Source: Chloroflexota bacterium
GTDB taxonomy: Bacteria > Chloroflexota > Anaerolineae > Aggregatilineales > Phototrophicaceae
Direction: 5' to 3'
NCBI GenBank assembly: GCA_026707665.1
Contig: JAPOWK010000105.1
Coordinates: 1-49,739, forward strand
DNA: 49,739 bases
The position numbers and the translations under genes were made by a program. The notes under the pieces are model-generated. The model was not told the DNA's origin. It did no database searches and was given only the letters and a program-made list of their open reading frames with translations. Of the stretch, positions 24,751-33,961 are shown piece after piece. Each line of letters starts with the position of its first letter. The stretch's first letter is position 1.

Positions 24751-27117
24751 ATGCCATTCCGAACACTCGTTTTTATTCTCTTTGTCGCTTTGATCGGCTT
24801 CGCTGGTCAGGCCCAGGACGAAGTGTGGACAGCCACCGTTGCCGAAGGCTTGTACTATCCCGCCGGTATGGCGCTGCTGCCGGATGGTTCTGTCTTGATC
24901 GCCGAGGCGGGCGGGCATGGCGAGCGCAGCGCTGGCATCAGTCTGCTGAAGATGGACGGCCGATTGGGGCGCTTAGTCTCCGGCATCCCGAGCACCTTTT
25001 CAAAAGACAATCTACTTAGCGCGCCGGCGCTGGCTGTCTCCCCGGATGAGGAGACGCTGGTGATCGCCTTGGCCGGTTCGCCATTCTATGGCTTGCCCAG
25101 CGCGCGCGCGGGAGAGTTGCGCGCCTCGGCTTTGGGTCCGGCTGATCTCACGAGGCGGCAGGCCGATCGCGGCGGTGTTTTCTTGCTGCATCCTTTCGAC
25201 ATCGCTTTTGACGAACATGGCGCGCCCATGGCGACGGACGCGGCCGGCAACGGGCTGGTTGCAGAAGGCGCGGACGGCTCAATCCGTTACTGGCATCGTT
25301 TTGCGGCGCTGGAGAACCCCGATCATGCCGGGGGCCGGCTGGAAGCGCTGCCGACCGGGCTGGCGCGCGTTGGCGATTCCACCTATGTGACGCTGTTCGG
25401 CGGCTGCCCACACGTTCCCAACAGCGGAAAATTGGTCGAGATAACTAGCGATGGACGCCAGCGCACGGTTGTTGATGGTTTGAATATGCCGATTGATGTC
25501 GCCGTGGACCGGGCCGGTGACTTATGGTTGCTCGAGTTTGCGTCAATGGCGCCGCGCGACGGTTGCTTCAGCGGCTTGACCGAGCAGGAGGCGAGCGGTC
25601 GGCTAAGCCGCATCAATGAGCGGGGCGCCCTGGAGACGGTGCTGGAAGATCTGCACTTTCCGGCTGGGCTCTTGCCATTGCCGGATGGCGGGCTTTATAT
25701 CACCGAGACTTACGCCGGGCGCGTCATGCATGTGAGCTTCGAGCCGCCGCCGCTTACGCCGCAGCGATTCCCGCCGCGCGAGAAACCCGAGGCGACCAGG
25801 GTCGAAATTCGCGACCTGGATCAAGCCTTGCGCAGCGTGATCGAAGCGCATGACTTACGACCTTATCCGGGCCGTGAACTCGTTGAGCCGGAAAGCGAAC
25901 TGGCGCGTTTGGGACGTGACCTGTTTTTCGATCCCATCCTCTCGGGCGATCAGAATATCGCCTGCGCCACTTGTCACCATCCGGAATTCGCCATGACGGA
26001 CGGGCGCGTCTTGCCGATCGGCGCCGGCGGGCACGGGCTGGGCGAAGACCGATCGTTCAGGAAGTTGATCCATACCAATGCGGCCGCCGGCGCGACCAAT
26101 GGCGATTCTATTGTCAATCCTTTTATTGATGTATTTATCCCGCGAAACAGCCCAACGGTTATCAACAGCGCCTTGCTGCGCAGTCAATTTTGGGATGGGC
26201 GCGTCGAACAGAAGCCGTCGCGAGAGGGCGTCCGCACGCTGGAAGACGCTATCAATGACCTGGATCTGGAGGATCCGCTGCTGGCGCAGGCGCTGTTCCC
26301 GATCACATCTCAACACGAGATGGCCGGCGTAACCTTTGGCGATTTTCCGCCAATGGTCATTCGGCTGCTGCTGCTGGAGCGACTGCGCGGCAACGAAGAA
26401 TATGCGGCTCGCTTCGCCAGCGTCTTTGGTACGCCGCATATCACCATTCGGCACATGGGCGAGGCCATCGCCGCCTTTGAAAATCAGTTGATTTTCACAT
26501 CCTCATCATGGGATGACTATGTGGCCGGTGACTCACTGGCGCTGACGCCGGCACAGAAGCGGGGCGCTCTATTGTTCTACGGCGCCGACAAGCGCGAGGT
26601 CAATTGCGCGGCCTGCCATAGCGGCGACCTGTTCACCGACATGGACTTCCATAATATTTTGGCGCCGCAGCTGGGACCGGGCAAGGATAATGGCGCCGAC
26701 GGCAATGACGATGTCGGGCGCGCAAACGTCAGCTTTGATTATCGCGACCAATACCGATTCCGCACGCCGAGCCTGCGCAACGTGGAGTTGACGGCGCCGT
26801 ATTTCCACAGCGGCGCCTACGGGAATCTGGCCGATGTGATCTGGCATCACGCCGATCCCTGGCGCGCCAATATCGTCTATGAGCCTGCTCGCCAGTTGCC
26901 GCTCGCTTTTCAAGACCAAGTGCTTGCCTATGATTTTGAACGGCAGGCGCACTCGGTTGCCTGGCCGATGCAAGCGGGGCTGCCGCTGAACGAAGAAGAC
27001 GTCGCCGATCTGGTGGCTTTTCTGCTGTCGCTTACCGACCCGGCGGCACGTGATCTGAGCCATATAACGCCTAGCGAGGTGCCCAGCGGGCTGCCGCTCG
27101 ATCCCCTCCCGCGCTAG
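24751..27117 (+). CDS. Secreted ScyD-like beta-propeller fused to a MauG/CCP-type di-heme cytochrome c peroxidase
   Basis: A 788-residue exported protein. Residues 1-21 are a signal peptide (F-I-L-F-V-A-L-I-G-F-A-G-Q-A). Residues about 25-330 look like a ScyD/NHL-type propeller: repeated G-M-A-L-L-P-D-G-S-V-L-I-A-E, P-I-D-V-A-V-D-R-A-G-D-L-W-L and P-A-G-L-L-P-L-P-D-G-G-L-Y-I-T-E. From about residue 375 a di-heme peroxidase follows (G-R-D-L-F-F-D-P-I-L-S-G-D-Q-N-I-A). Heme motifs are CATCH (405-409) and CAACH (619-623); F-R-T-P-S-L-R-N-V-E-L-T-A-P-Y-F-H-S-G is typical of MauG/CcpA. It would act outside the membrane in peroxide reduction or substrate oxidation. No strong RBS is visible at ATG 24751. 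Function inferred from domains only. Confidence 0.88.
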   Translation: MPFRTLVFILFVALIGFAGQAQDEVWTATVAEGLYYPAGMALLPDGSVLIAEAGGHGERSAGISLLKMDGRLGRLVSGIPSTFSKDNLLSAPALAVSPDEETLVIALAGSPFYGLPSARAGELRASALGPADLTRRQADRGGVFLLHPFDIAFDEHGAPMATDAAGNGLVAEGADGSIRYWHRFAALENPDHAGGRLEALPTGLARVGDSTYVTLFGGCPHVPNSGKLVEITSDGRQRTVVDGLNMPIDVAVDRAGDLWLLEFASMAPRDGCFSGLTEQEASGRLSRINERGALETVLEDLHFPAGLLPLPDGGLYITETYAGRVMHVSFEPPPLTPQRFPPREKPEATRVEIRDLDQALRSVIEAHDLRPYPGRELVEPESELARLGRDLFFDPILSGDQNIACATCHHPEFAMTDGRVLPIGAGGHGLGEDRSFRKLIHTNAAAGATNGDSIVNPFIDVFIPRNSPTVINSALLRSQFWDGRVEQKPSREGVRTLEDAINDLDLEDPLLAQALFPITSQHEMAGVTFGDFPPMVIRLLLLERLRGNEEYAARFASVFGTPHITIRHMGEAIAAFENQLIFTSSSWDDYVAGDSLALTPAQKRGALLFYGADKREVNCAACHSGDLFTDMDFHNILAPQLGPGKDNGADGNDDVGRANVSFDYRDQYRFRTPSLRNVELTAPYFHSGAYGNLADVIWHHADPWRANIVYEPARQLPLAFQDQVLAYDFERQAHSVAWPMQAGLPLNEEDVADLVAFLLSLTDPAARDLSHITPSEVPSGLPLDPLPR

Positions 27118-27194
27118 CTTCTCTCTACAGCGCGGGCATTGCGCGCGAGATTTGCTACACTAGAGCGAGTCAAATCAGCATCTAAGGAGAGGAT

Positions 27195-28070
27195 ATGAGC
27201 GCCTCCGCTTATGGGCGATTGCCAGTCCCGCGCTTGACGCCCGCGCTTTTGCGCCTGGTGAAAACTGGCCGGGTATTCAGTTTGGGCATCGACTTTCAGG
27301 AAGGCATGTTAACGCCGGGAGCGGCGATGAAATCGTATTCGATCGCGCCGCATCTGCGCCACGGCGATGAATCGACGATTGACCCGGGCACGGCCGCGGC
27401 CGAGACGATCCGCATGTCGATTCACGTCGGCACCCATATTGACGCGCTCTGCCATATCGGCGAAAAGCAGGATACGGACGGCAATCCCGCCAGTGACGGG
27501 GAGCCGCGCCTGTACGCCGGGGAAGGCGCGACCGTCCCTGCCAGCGAATGCGTCACGTCCGCCGGGCAGGCTCACTTGAGCATTGAGCAGATGCCGCCAA
27601 TCGTCACGCGCGCTGTGCTGATAGACGTGGCGGGGTACAAAGGCGTCGAGATGCTGCCCCCGGCTTATCCCATTGGCGCGGAAGATATTCGCGGCGCGCT
27701 GGCGGCGCAAGGCAGCGAAATCGGCGAGAACACGGCCGTGTTGATCCGCACGGGCACATATGCGCTGCTGCGTGATGGCGATCCAATTTACCGCGATGCG
27801 CAGACGGGCTTGAACCTGGGGGCGGCGCAGTATCTAGTGGAGCAGGGCATGACGCTGGTGGGCGCGGACAATATGGCGGTGGAAGCGATGCCGCCGATGG
27901 ATCATTCGGTACACCGATACTTGCTGGTGCACAACGGCATCACGCACGTGGAAAATCTCAACCTTGATGAATTGGCGGCGGTCCCCTGCTATGAATTCTT
28001 GCTGATCATCGCGCCCTTGAAACTGACTGGCGCCACCGGATCGTGGGTGAATCCCATCGCCATCGCCTGA
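27195..28070 (+). CDS. Cyclase family protein (kynurenine-formamidase-like metal hydrolase)
   Basis: A 291-residue protein of the Cyclase/KynB superfamily. The metal-binding H-V-G-T-H-I-D-A-L-C-H starts at residue 77, matching HxGTHxDxxxH; a second typical piece is A-V-L-I-D-V-A and V-L-I-R-T-G. A very strong ribosome-binding site AAGGAGAGG precedes ATG 27195. These enzymes hydrolyse amide or cyclic substrates with Zn or Mn; the substrate is not predictable. It stands alone between the peroxidase and a glycosyltransferase. Confidence 0.88.
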   Translation: MSASAYGRLPVPRLTPALLRLVKTGRVFSLGIDFQEGMLTPGAAMKSYSIAPHLRHGDESTIDPGTAAAETIRMSIHVGTHIDALCHIGEKQDTDGNPASDGEPRLYAGEGATVPASECVTSAGQAHLSIEQMPPIVTRAVLIDVAGYKGVEMLPPAYPIGAEDIRGALAAQGSEIGENTAVLIRTGTYALLRDGDPIYRDAQTGLNLGAAQYLVEQGMTLVGADNMAVEAMPPMDHSVHRYLLVHNGITHVENLNLDELAAVPCYEFLLIIAPLKLTGATGSWVNPIAIA

Positions 28071-28194
28071 TTGCATGCGGCCTGCATTGCGCTCGGAAGC
28101 CTTGCAAACCACCTTCGCCGATCATGAGGCGCGCCCGGATCAAGGCTGCCGCGTCCGATTGTCGACAACTTAACCGGCAGTTGCGAATGATGGC

Positions 28195-29046
28195 ATGACA
28201 GAGAAGACGCTGGAAAACCGTCCCGGTTTAACCATCATCGTCGTCACATATCGGCGCATGGAGGCTCTTTACGCCAGTTTGGACGCCCTGTTGTCGCAAG
28301 ATTTACGTGGTGTCCGTTGTGAGTTGATCGTCGTCAACAACGATCCGGAAGCGCAGTTGCGCCCGTCACGCTGGACCAAGCTGGGGCGGCTCTTTCGCGT
28401 CAATTCGCATATCAAGCTGGTCAATACGAGAAATGATTGGATGAGCATTATCCGCTATGGTATGGTGTTCATGGCCGAATTTGACACTGTCCTCACCCTG
28501 GATGACGATATCATTTTCATGGACCAAGATATCGTCTGCGATATGTATCAGACGCTGATGGGCTTGCAAGGGCATGACATCGTCTCCTCGTGGAATACGA
28601 TCTGGACGAAGTGGACCGCGACTGAATTGCATTATGCCTCGGCCTCGTTTTGGATGCCCGAATTGACGCATTTGACGAAAACGGATACCTGCGGATCCGG
28701 CATTAGCATGTTCAACAAAGATTTGATTTGCGGGAGTGACGGGTGGAGGTATTTGTTGCCCCGAGATAATCTGGCAACTTCAGATATGGCTTTGGGGCTG
28801 CTGTCCAACTTGCTTTGGAATGGAACTACCTACGCCATGCCAATGTTTGGTCGCGTCGATTTTCACCGGGAATTCCAGAAAAATGCGCTTCACCGCAAGC
28901 CAGACTTTTACGCTAGTCGCCTCGCGATGTACAAGCAGATGCTCAACCATGGCTACAAGCCCGTGATAACGCGCGAGCCCTATGCGGATGACTCGCCGGA
29001 AACGCTGTTGATTCGCCAGCAGGAGCCCAAGGTGAGAGGCTGGTGA
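28195..29046 (+). CDS. GT2-like glycosyltransferase
   Basis: A 283-residue GT-A-fold protein: L-T-I-I-V-V-T-Y-R-R at the N-terminus, L-I-V-V-N-N-D-P as the nucleotide-binding strand, and the metal-binding D-D-D (L-T-L-D-D-D-I-I-F) at residues 103-105. No membrane helices. It would transfer a sugar from a nucleotide donor, but acceptor and donor are unknown and no polysaccharide genes are next to it. Converges with the amidase gene (17 bp between ends). Confidence 0.82.
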   Translation: MTEKTLENRPGLTIIVVTYRRMEALYASLDALLSQDLRGVRCELIVVNNDPEAQLRPSRWTKLGRLFRVNSHIKLVNTRNDWMSIIRYGMVFMAEFDTVLTLDDDIIFMDQDIVCDMYQTLMGLQGHDIVSSWNTIWTKWTATELHYASASFWMPELTHLTKTDTCGSGISMFNKDLICGSDGWRYLLPRDNLATSDMALGLLSNLLWNGTTYAMPMFGRVDFHREFQKNALHRKPDFYASRLAMYKQMLNHGYKPVITREPYADDSPETLLIRQQEPKVRGW

Positions 29047-29062
29047 TTGCTTTGAAATCGGC

Positions 29063-30367
29063 TTAAATTTTGAAGCAGGGCGCCATATCCTTAGCCCACA
29101 TCAATAGGCTCTCGTCTTCACCAAAGCGCCCGACCAACTGCAGACCGAGCGGCAGGCTCAGCATACCGCGCCCGGCGGGTAGGGATACCACGGGCAAACC
29201 CGCGTGCGTCCAGGGGAGATTCATCAGCGGGCTGCCCGTCGCTTCGATTCCGCGCGGCGCGACATCTGGCGCAGACGGGCAAATCCATAGGTCGATTCCC
29301 TCTTCATCCATGATCCGATGCAAGCGCCGGCGGAGTGCCAGCCCGCCTTCGCGCGCAGCTTGCAGGCGCTGGTCCGAGACCGTCTGTCCCTGGCGAATCA
29401 GCGCGGCCGTGCGCGGGCGGTAAAGGCGCTCGTACTTCGCAAACCACCGGCGGTGCTGCTGTGCCAGTTCGGCGGCGATCATATCTTGATGGCAGTTGTT
29501 TATCGATTCGATATTGTCGAAAATGGGGATGCGCTCTATTGAGTAGCCCGCTCGTGTCAACTGTTCGAGCTGCGCTTCCAAGGCATCCAGCGCCGACGAC
29601 TGCTCCAGATAGCGCCCGAGGGGCAGCGCCAGGGTCGGTCGCGCCGGTCGGTCATTGGTCGGCTGCCAGTTATCGATCACGGCTGAGGCGACCGCCTGCA
29701 TACTGGCGACATCGGCGGTGAAGAAGCCGACGTGATCGGCCGCTGGCGAGAAGACCACCAAGCCAGTCGTGGCCACGCGATTGAAAGACGGCTTGTAGCC
29801 GACAAGGCCACAGTAGGCGGCTGGTCGAATGACCGAGCCGATGGTCTGGGTGCCAATCGTGACATGGGCGAGCCCGCTCGCGACTGCTGCGGCGGAACCG
29901 CTGCTGCTTCCGCCGGGCGTGTGGCTGGGGTTGTGCGGGTTGCGCGTGGGGCCGGGCTCGAAGTAAGCGAACTCAGTTGTGACCGTCTTTCCCACGATGA
30001 GCGCGCCAGCCCGTTTCAATCGTGATACGATGTCCGCCTCATCGCCGGCGAACGCTTCCGGCGGCACTTGTGTTCCCGCGCGCGTTGCGAAGCTGTCAAC
30101 ATGAAAGATATCCTTCACGCCCAGCAAGGCGCCAAAGAGTGGCGGGCGCGCATCCGCGTCCGGATGAAGCTCTTCCAGCACTTTTGCGTCGCGCCGCAGT
30201 CGGTCGAAACGAGCGGCCTCGGGCAGGTAGGCGCTGATGACCGGCTCTATCGCCTCGAAGCGCGCCTCGAGATCATCAATCAGCGCCGAGGGAGAGCGAT
30301 CGTCCGTCCGCAGTGCCTGGACGTCGGACGCGAGCGAGATAGGTTGGAACAAGGGAGCTGCCGTCAT
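29063..30367 (-). CDS. Amidase (amidase signature family)
   Basis: A 434-residue serine amidase. The Ser-cisSer-Lys triad is visible: Lys85 in G-A-L-L-G-V-K-D-I-F, cis-Ser in G-G-S-S-S-G-S (154-156) and nucleophile Ser178 in I-G-T-Q-T-I-G-S-V-I-R-P-A-A. It resembles the amidase group with G-T-Q-T-x-G-S rather than GatA of the tRNA amidotransferase. ATG 30367 is preferred (GAGG eight bases upstream) to ATG 30385, which has none. Hydrolyses an amide; substrate unknown. Divergent from the phosphoesterase genes. Confidence 0.92.
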   Translation of the reverse strand: MTAAPLFQPISLASDVQALRTDDRSPSALIDDLEARFEAIEPVISAYLPEAARFDRLRRDAKVLEELHPDADARPPLFGALLGVKDIFHVDSFATRAGTQVPPEAFAGDEADIVSRLKRAGALIVGKTVTTEFAYFEPGPTRNPHNPSHTPGGSSSGSAAAVASGLAHVTIGTQTIGSVIRPAAYCGLVGYKPSFNRVATTGLVVFSPAADHVGFFTADVASMQAVASAVIDNWQPTNDRPARPTLALPLGRYLEQSSALDALEAQLEQLTRAGYSIERIPIFDNIESINNCHQDMIAAELAQQHRRWFAKYERLYRPRTAALIRQGQTVSDQRLQAAREGGLALRRRLHRIMDEEGIDLWICPSAPDVAPRGIEATGSPLMNLPWTHAGLPVVSLPAGRGMLSLPLGLQLVGRFGEDESLLMWAKDMAPCFKI

Positions 30368-30494
30368 TGACCCCGCCTCTAACATTGGATGGACGATTGG
30401 GTTGCGTTTCCGTTCATTCTACGTCGATTGCCGCTCGCGCGTGTCAGATGCCGCTTACGCTGCCGGGGAGTCGACTGCAAATTGACTCGACGGG

Positions 30495-30512
30495 CGCTAC
30501 AGGACTGTAGCG
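30495..30512. promoter_or_regulatory. Perfect inverted repeat in the divergent amidase/phosphoesterase gap
   Basis: CGCTACAG-GA-CTGTAGCG, 8-bp arms and a 2-bp centre, in the 217-bp gap between the amidase start and the first metallophosphoesterase. Operator-like; a cruciform of this size with no T run is unlikely to be a terminator. No regulator is adjacent. Confidence 0.4.
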
Positions 30513-30584
30513 AAAACGATGCCCTTTTGCTAAGGTGAGGACGCGGCGGTAGAATCCGTCAACTTGCTAGCTGCCGACTGAACG

Positions 30585-31370
30585 ATGATAGCTTTCTTGC
30601 ATATCAGCGATACGCATATCAGCAGTGATCCGCCTGGCCATGCCCGTTGGATAGCCGAAGGTCATGGTCATCCGAATCGCGGCGTCGAAGCGCTGCTGGA
30701 CGTGATTAGCGCTTTGCCCTTCGAGATTGACTTCATTCTGCACACGGGCGACGTATGCAACGATCCCTGCGCGGATAATTATCATTGCGCGCGCGATCTG
30801 CTGACGAAGCTGCCGGGTCCCATGTACTTGCTGCCGGGAAATCATGACTCGACCATGTTCATGCTGGATATCTTGCATGACGGGCAGGCGCTGCACGTGC
30901 TGCGCGATGACCATGTTCCGTTGGATGGTCTCCATCTTATCACCCTGGATAGCACCGATGCCGACTCCCATTTGCCGCACATGGCTGACTCCCAAATCGA
31001 TTACCTGGAAGAGCGGCTGCAGGCGGTTGGCGATCAACCTGCGATTGTCGCGCTGCATCACATGCCAGTATCGAGCGGTGTAGAATACTTTGATGACAAA
31101 ATGCGCCCGCAAATCGGCGACCGCGTTCACAATGTACTCAAGCGCCATGGTGGAGTTATTGCCGGCGTCTTCTTCGGCCATGTCCATCTAATGGCGAGCA
31201 CGCAGTTGGATGGCATACACTATGTTTGCTGTCCATCGACTTATTACAACAACTTCGCTTATCCGGGGATGCCGGAGCGGATAACTGATCCGGAGGCGCT
31301 GGGCGGCTTCAATCTGGTGATGATCGGCGAAGGTGGAACCTTTTTGCGGCGTTACAACTTACCTGCCTAG
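30585..31370 (+). CDS. Calcineurin-like metallophosphoesterase (CpdA-type), copy 1
   Basis: A 261-residue enzyme with the full metallophosphoesterase set: D9-T-H11, G-D56 (H-T-G-D-V-C), G-N86-H87-D88, A-L-H-H and G-H-V-H near the C-terminus. The family hydrolyses cyclic nucleotides or other phosphodiesters in the cytoplasm. It is about half identical to the next gene (both begin F-L-H-I-S-D-T-H-I-S and end F-x-R-R-Y-N-L-P), a tandem duplication. The gap to copy 2 is 18 bp. Confidence 0.9.
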   Translation: MIAFLHISDTHISSDPPGHARWIAEGHGHPNRGVEALLDVISALPFEIDFILHTGDVCNDPCADNYHCARDLLTKLPGPMYLLPGNHDSTMFMLDILHDGQALHVLRDDHVPLDGLHLITLDSTDADSHLPHMADSQIDYLEERLQAVGDQPAIVALHHMPVSSGVEYFDDKMRPQIGDRVHNVLKRHGGVIAGVFFGHVHLMASTQLDGIHYVCCPSTYYNNFAYPGMPERITDPEALGGFNLVMIGEGGTFLRRYNLPA

Positions 31371-31388
31371 AACTCAAGGGTGCTGAAG

Positions 31389-32192
31389 ATGCTGACTTTT
31401 CTTCACATCAGCGATACCCATATCAGTGGCGATCCCGACTATCATCCGCCCTGGATACCGGAGTCGGTCGCGCACCCCAATCGCGGGACCGAGCTGCTCT
31501 TGGGGGCGATTCAGGCGCTGCCATTTGCCTTTGACTTCATCCTCCACACGGGCGATGTCTGCGCCGACCCGCATGAGGCCGATTATTTGCGCGCGCGCGA
31601 ACTGCTGCTTCAGTTCCCCGGTCCAATGTATCTCTTGCCCGGCAATCATGATTCGGCCGAGCTATTGGAAGCTACGATACACGATGGACGGAAGCTGCAT
31701 GTCCTGCGTGACGCCCATGTGGAACTGAGCGGCTATCATCTGGTCACCTTGGACAGTGGTGGACCCGGTGATGTCCACGCGCCCTACTTGCGCGACGAAC
31801 AAATCGCCTTTTTCGCTGAGGCGCTGGATGCGGCAGGTGACGCGCCGATCATCGTCGCCATGCACCATTTGCCAGTTGAGACCGGCGTCCCCTGGCTGGA
31901 CGAGGAAATGCGCATCCAAAATGGCGACCAAATCCAGCGCATTCTGCGGGCGTATCGCGACCAGCTAACCGGCGTCTTTCACGGACATATTCATCAGTTG
32001 ACGGAAACGCAGCAGGATGGAGTGCTCTACGTCTGCTGCCCATCGACCTGGTCCAACCTGGCGGGTTACCCCGGTGTGCGCGAGGGCATCGCTGACCCGC
32101 TCACGCCGGGCGGCTTCAATCTGGTCATGCTCCGCGACGGGCGTACCTTCGTTAGACGCTACAATTTGCCGCGCTTGACGCGATCAGGCTAG
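31389..32192 (+). CDS. Calcineurin-like metallophosphoesterase (CpdA-type), copy 2
   Basis: A 267-residue paralogue of the preceding gene with all metal-site motifs kept (D-T-H, H-T-G-D-V-C, G-N-H-D, M-H-H-L-P, G-H-I-H). ATG 31389 is used instead of the in-frame GTG at 31380, because AAGGG lies eight bases before it and the start then aligns with copy 1. Followed 12 bp later by the alpha/beta hydrolase, so the three may be one operon. The two copies differ most in the 90-130 region (cap region), so their substrates may differ. Confidence 0.9.
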   Translation: MLTFLHISDTHISGDPDYHPPWIPESVAHPNRGTELLLGAIQALPFAFDFILHTGDVCADPHEADYLRARELLLQFPGPMYLLPGNHDSAELLEATIHDGRKLHVLRDAHVELSGYHLVTLDSGGPGDVHAPYLRDEQIAFFAEALDAAGDAPIIVAMHHLPVETGVPWLDEEMRIQNGDQIQRILRAYRDQLTGVFHGHIHQLTETQQDGVLYVCCPSTWSNLAGYPGVREGIADPLTPGGFNLVMLRDGRTFVRRYNLPRLTRSG

Positions 32193-32204
32193 GGTCAGAG
32201 ACGC

Positions 32205-33206
32205 GTGGACCTGCGAGCGGACGACTTCAGCATTCGCGATTTCCGCTTCAACAGCGGCGAGCTGCTGCCCGAGCTGCGCCTCCATTTCCGAACGTTGGGC
32301 AAGCCGGTCCGCGGCGCATCGGGCTCGGTAGGCAACACCGTGCTCATTCTACACGGCACTACGGGCAGCGGCGCGCAGTTTCTGCGGTCCAGCTTCGCTG
32401 GCGAGCTGTTTCAACGCGGGCAGCTCCTGGACGCCGAAAAGCATTTCATCATTTTGCCCGATGGCATCGGGCATGGCCGGTCGAGCAAGCCGAGCGATGG
32501 AATGCGGATGAATTTTCCCCGTTACGGCTACCTGGATATGATTCGGGCGCAGCGCCTGCTGGTCTCGGAAGGCTTGGACGTCGATCGACTTAAACTGGTG
32601 CTGGGCACATCTATGGGCGGCATGCAGACCTGGCTTTGGGGCATTCATTATCCCGGCTTCATGGATTATCTGGCCCCTCTCGCTTCGCTGCCGGCCGAGA
32701 TCGCCGGGCGCAACCGCATGATCCGCAAAATGATCATGGACTCAATCAGGATGGATCCCGCTTGGCACGATGGGAATTACGTCGAGCAGCCCCCGGGCTT
32801 GATCAACGCGATTCATCTGCTGCTGATGATGACGAGCGCGCCGCTGCAATGGCGCAAGGAAGCGGGGACGCGAGAGGCAGCCGATGCCTATCTGGCGGAG
32901 CGCATCCGCAGCTATGCCAGTACGCTAGACGCTAATGATATGCTTTATGCCTATGCCGCATCGGAAGACTACGATCCGGCGCCTCATCTTTCGCGGATCC
33001 AGGCGCCGCTGCTAGCGATCAATTCCGCTGATGATCAAGTGAATCCGCCCGAGTTGGGGATCCTGGAAGCGGCGATAAAGCGCGTGAAGCGCGGTCGTTT
33101 TGTGCTGCTGCCGATTGATGAGCATACGCGCGGACACGGCACGCATACGCTGGCTGGCTTGTGGAAACATCATCTGGCTTCATTCCTGTCTGGGAACGAC
33201 GTCTGA
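32205..33206 (+). CDS. MetX-like alpha/beta-fold hydrolase/acyltransferase
   Basis: A 333-residue alpha/beta hydrolase of the homoserine O-acetyltransferase (MetX)-like group: L-H-G-T-T-G-S-G oxyanion region, nucleophile Ser in L-G-T-S-M-G-G-M-Q-T-W, Asp in I-N-S-A-D-D-Q-V-N-P-P and His in G-H-G-T-H-T. It is shorter than true MetX and lacks methionine-pathway neighbours, so it may be a hydrolase of another ester. Start GTG 32205. The only nearby partners are the two phosphoesterases. Confidence 0.85.
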   Translation: MDLRADDFSIRDFRFNSGELLPELRLHFRTLGKPVRGASGSVGNTVLILHGTTGSGAQFLRSSFAGELFQRGQLLDAEKHFIILPDGIGHGRSSKPSDGMRMNFPRYGYLDMIRAQRLLVSEGLDVDRLKLVLGTSMGGMQTWLWGIHYPGFMDYLAPLASLPAEIAGRNRMIRKMIMDSIRMDPAWHDGNYVEQPPGLINAIHLLLMMTSAPLQWRKEAGTREAADAYLAERIRSYASTLDANDMLYAYAASEDYDPAPHLSRIQAPLLAINSADDQVNPPELGILEAAIKRVKRGRFVLLPIDEHTRGHGTHTLAGLWKHHLASFLSGNDV

Positions 33207-33482
33207 CGCAAGCAGCCGCGTGACACTCTGAACCACTGGCTATCGTAATCGGTGCGCAATTGGGAGCCAGGTGAGGCGCGCAGGCCATGTACGGCGAGTA
33301 ATTTGCAACTTGTAGCCAAATTGACAAAAGCAAGATACAATTTTGCCTAGTTCAAGTTGTCGTTTTGCTCCAGGCAAAATTGAATTTGCCGCTGGCGCAT
33401 TACGAATTCGCGCAGGGTAAGTTGAAATGGCGCGAACCTTATTGACGCAGCAATAGATACTGGAATCGAAATGGAGGGTTTT
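33207..33482. other. 276-bp gap before the molybdenum hydroxylase cluster
   Basis: No gene. It holds TTGACA at 33321-33326 and TACAAT at 33336-33341, but only 9 bp apart, so this is not a normal promoter; each could pair with a weaker partner. The gap is AT-richer than its surroundings and must contain the cox cluster promoter. Confidence 0.35.
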
Positions 33483-33950
<468 letters not shown>

Positions 33951-33961
33951 GGAGGTGAAGC

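Noticed and set aside
33321..33341. TTGACA and TACAAT before coxS as a promoter
   Set aside because: Only 9 bp separate the hexamers, too short for sigma70; neither has a convincing partner at 16-18 bp.
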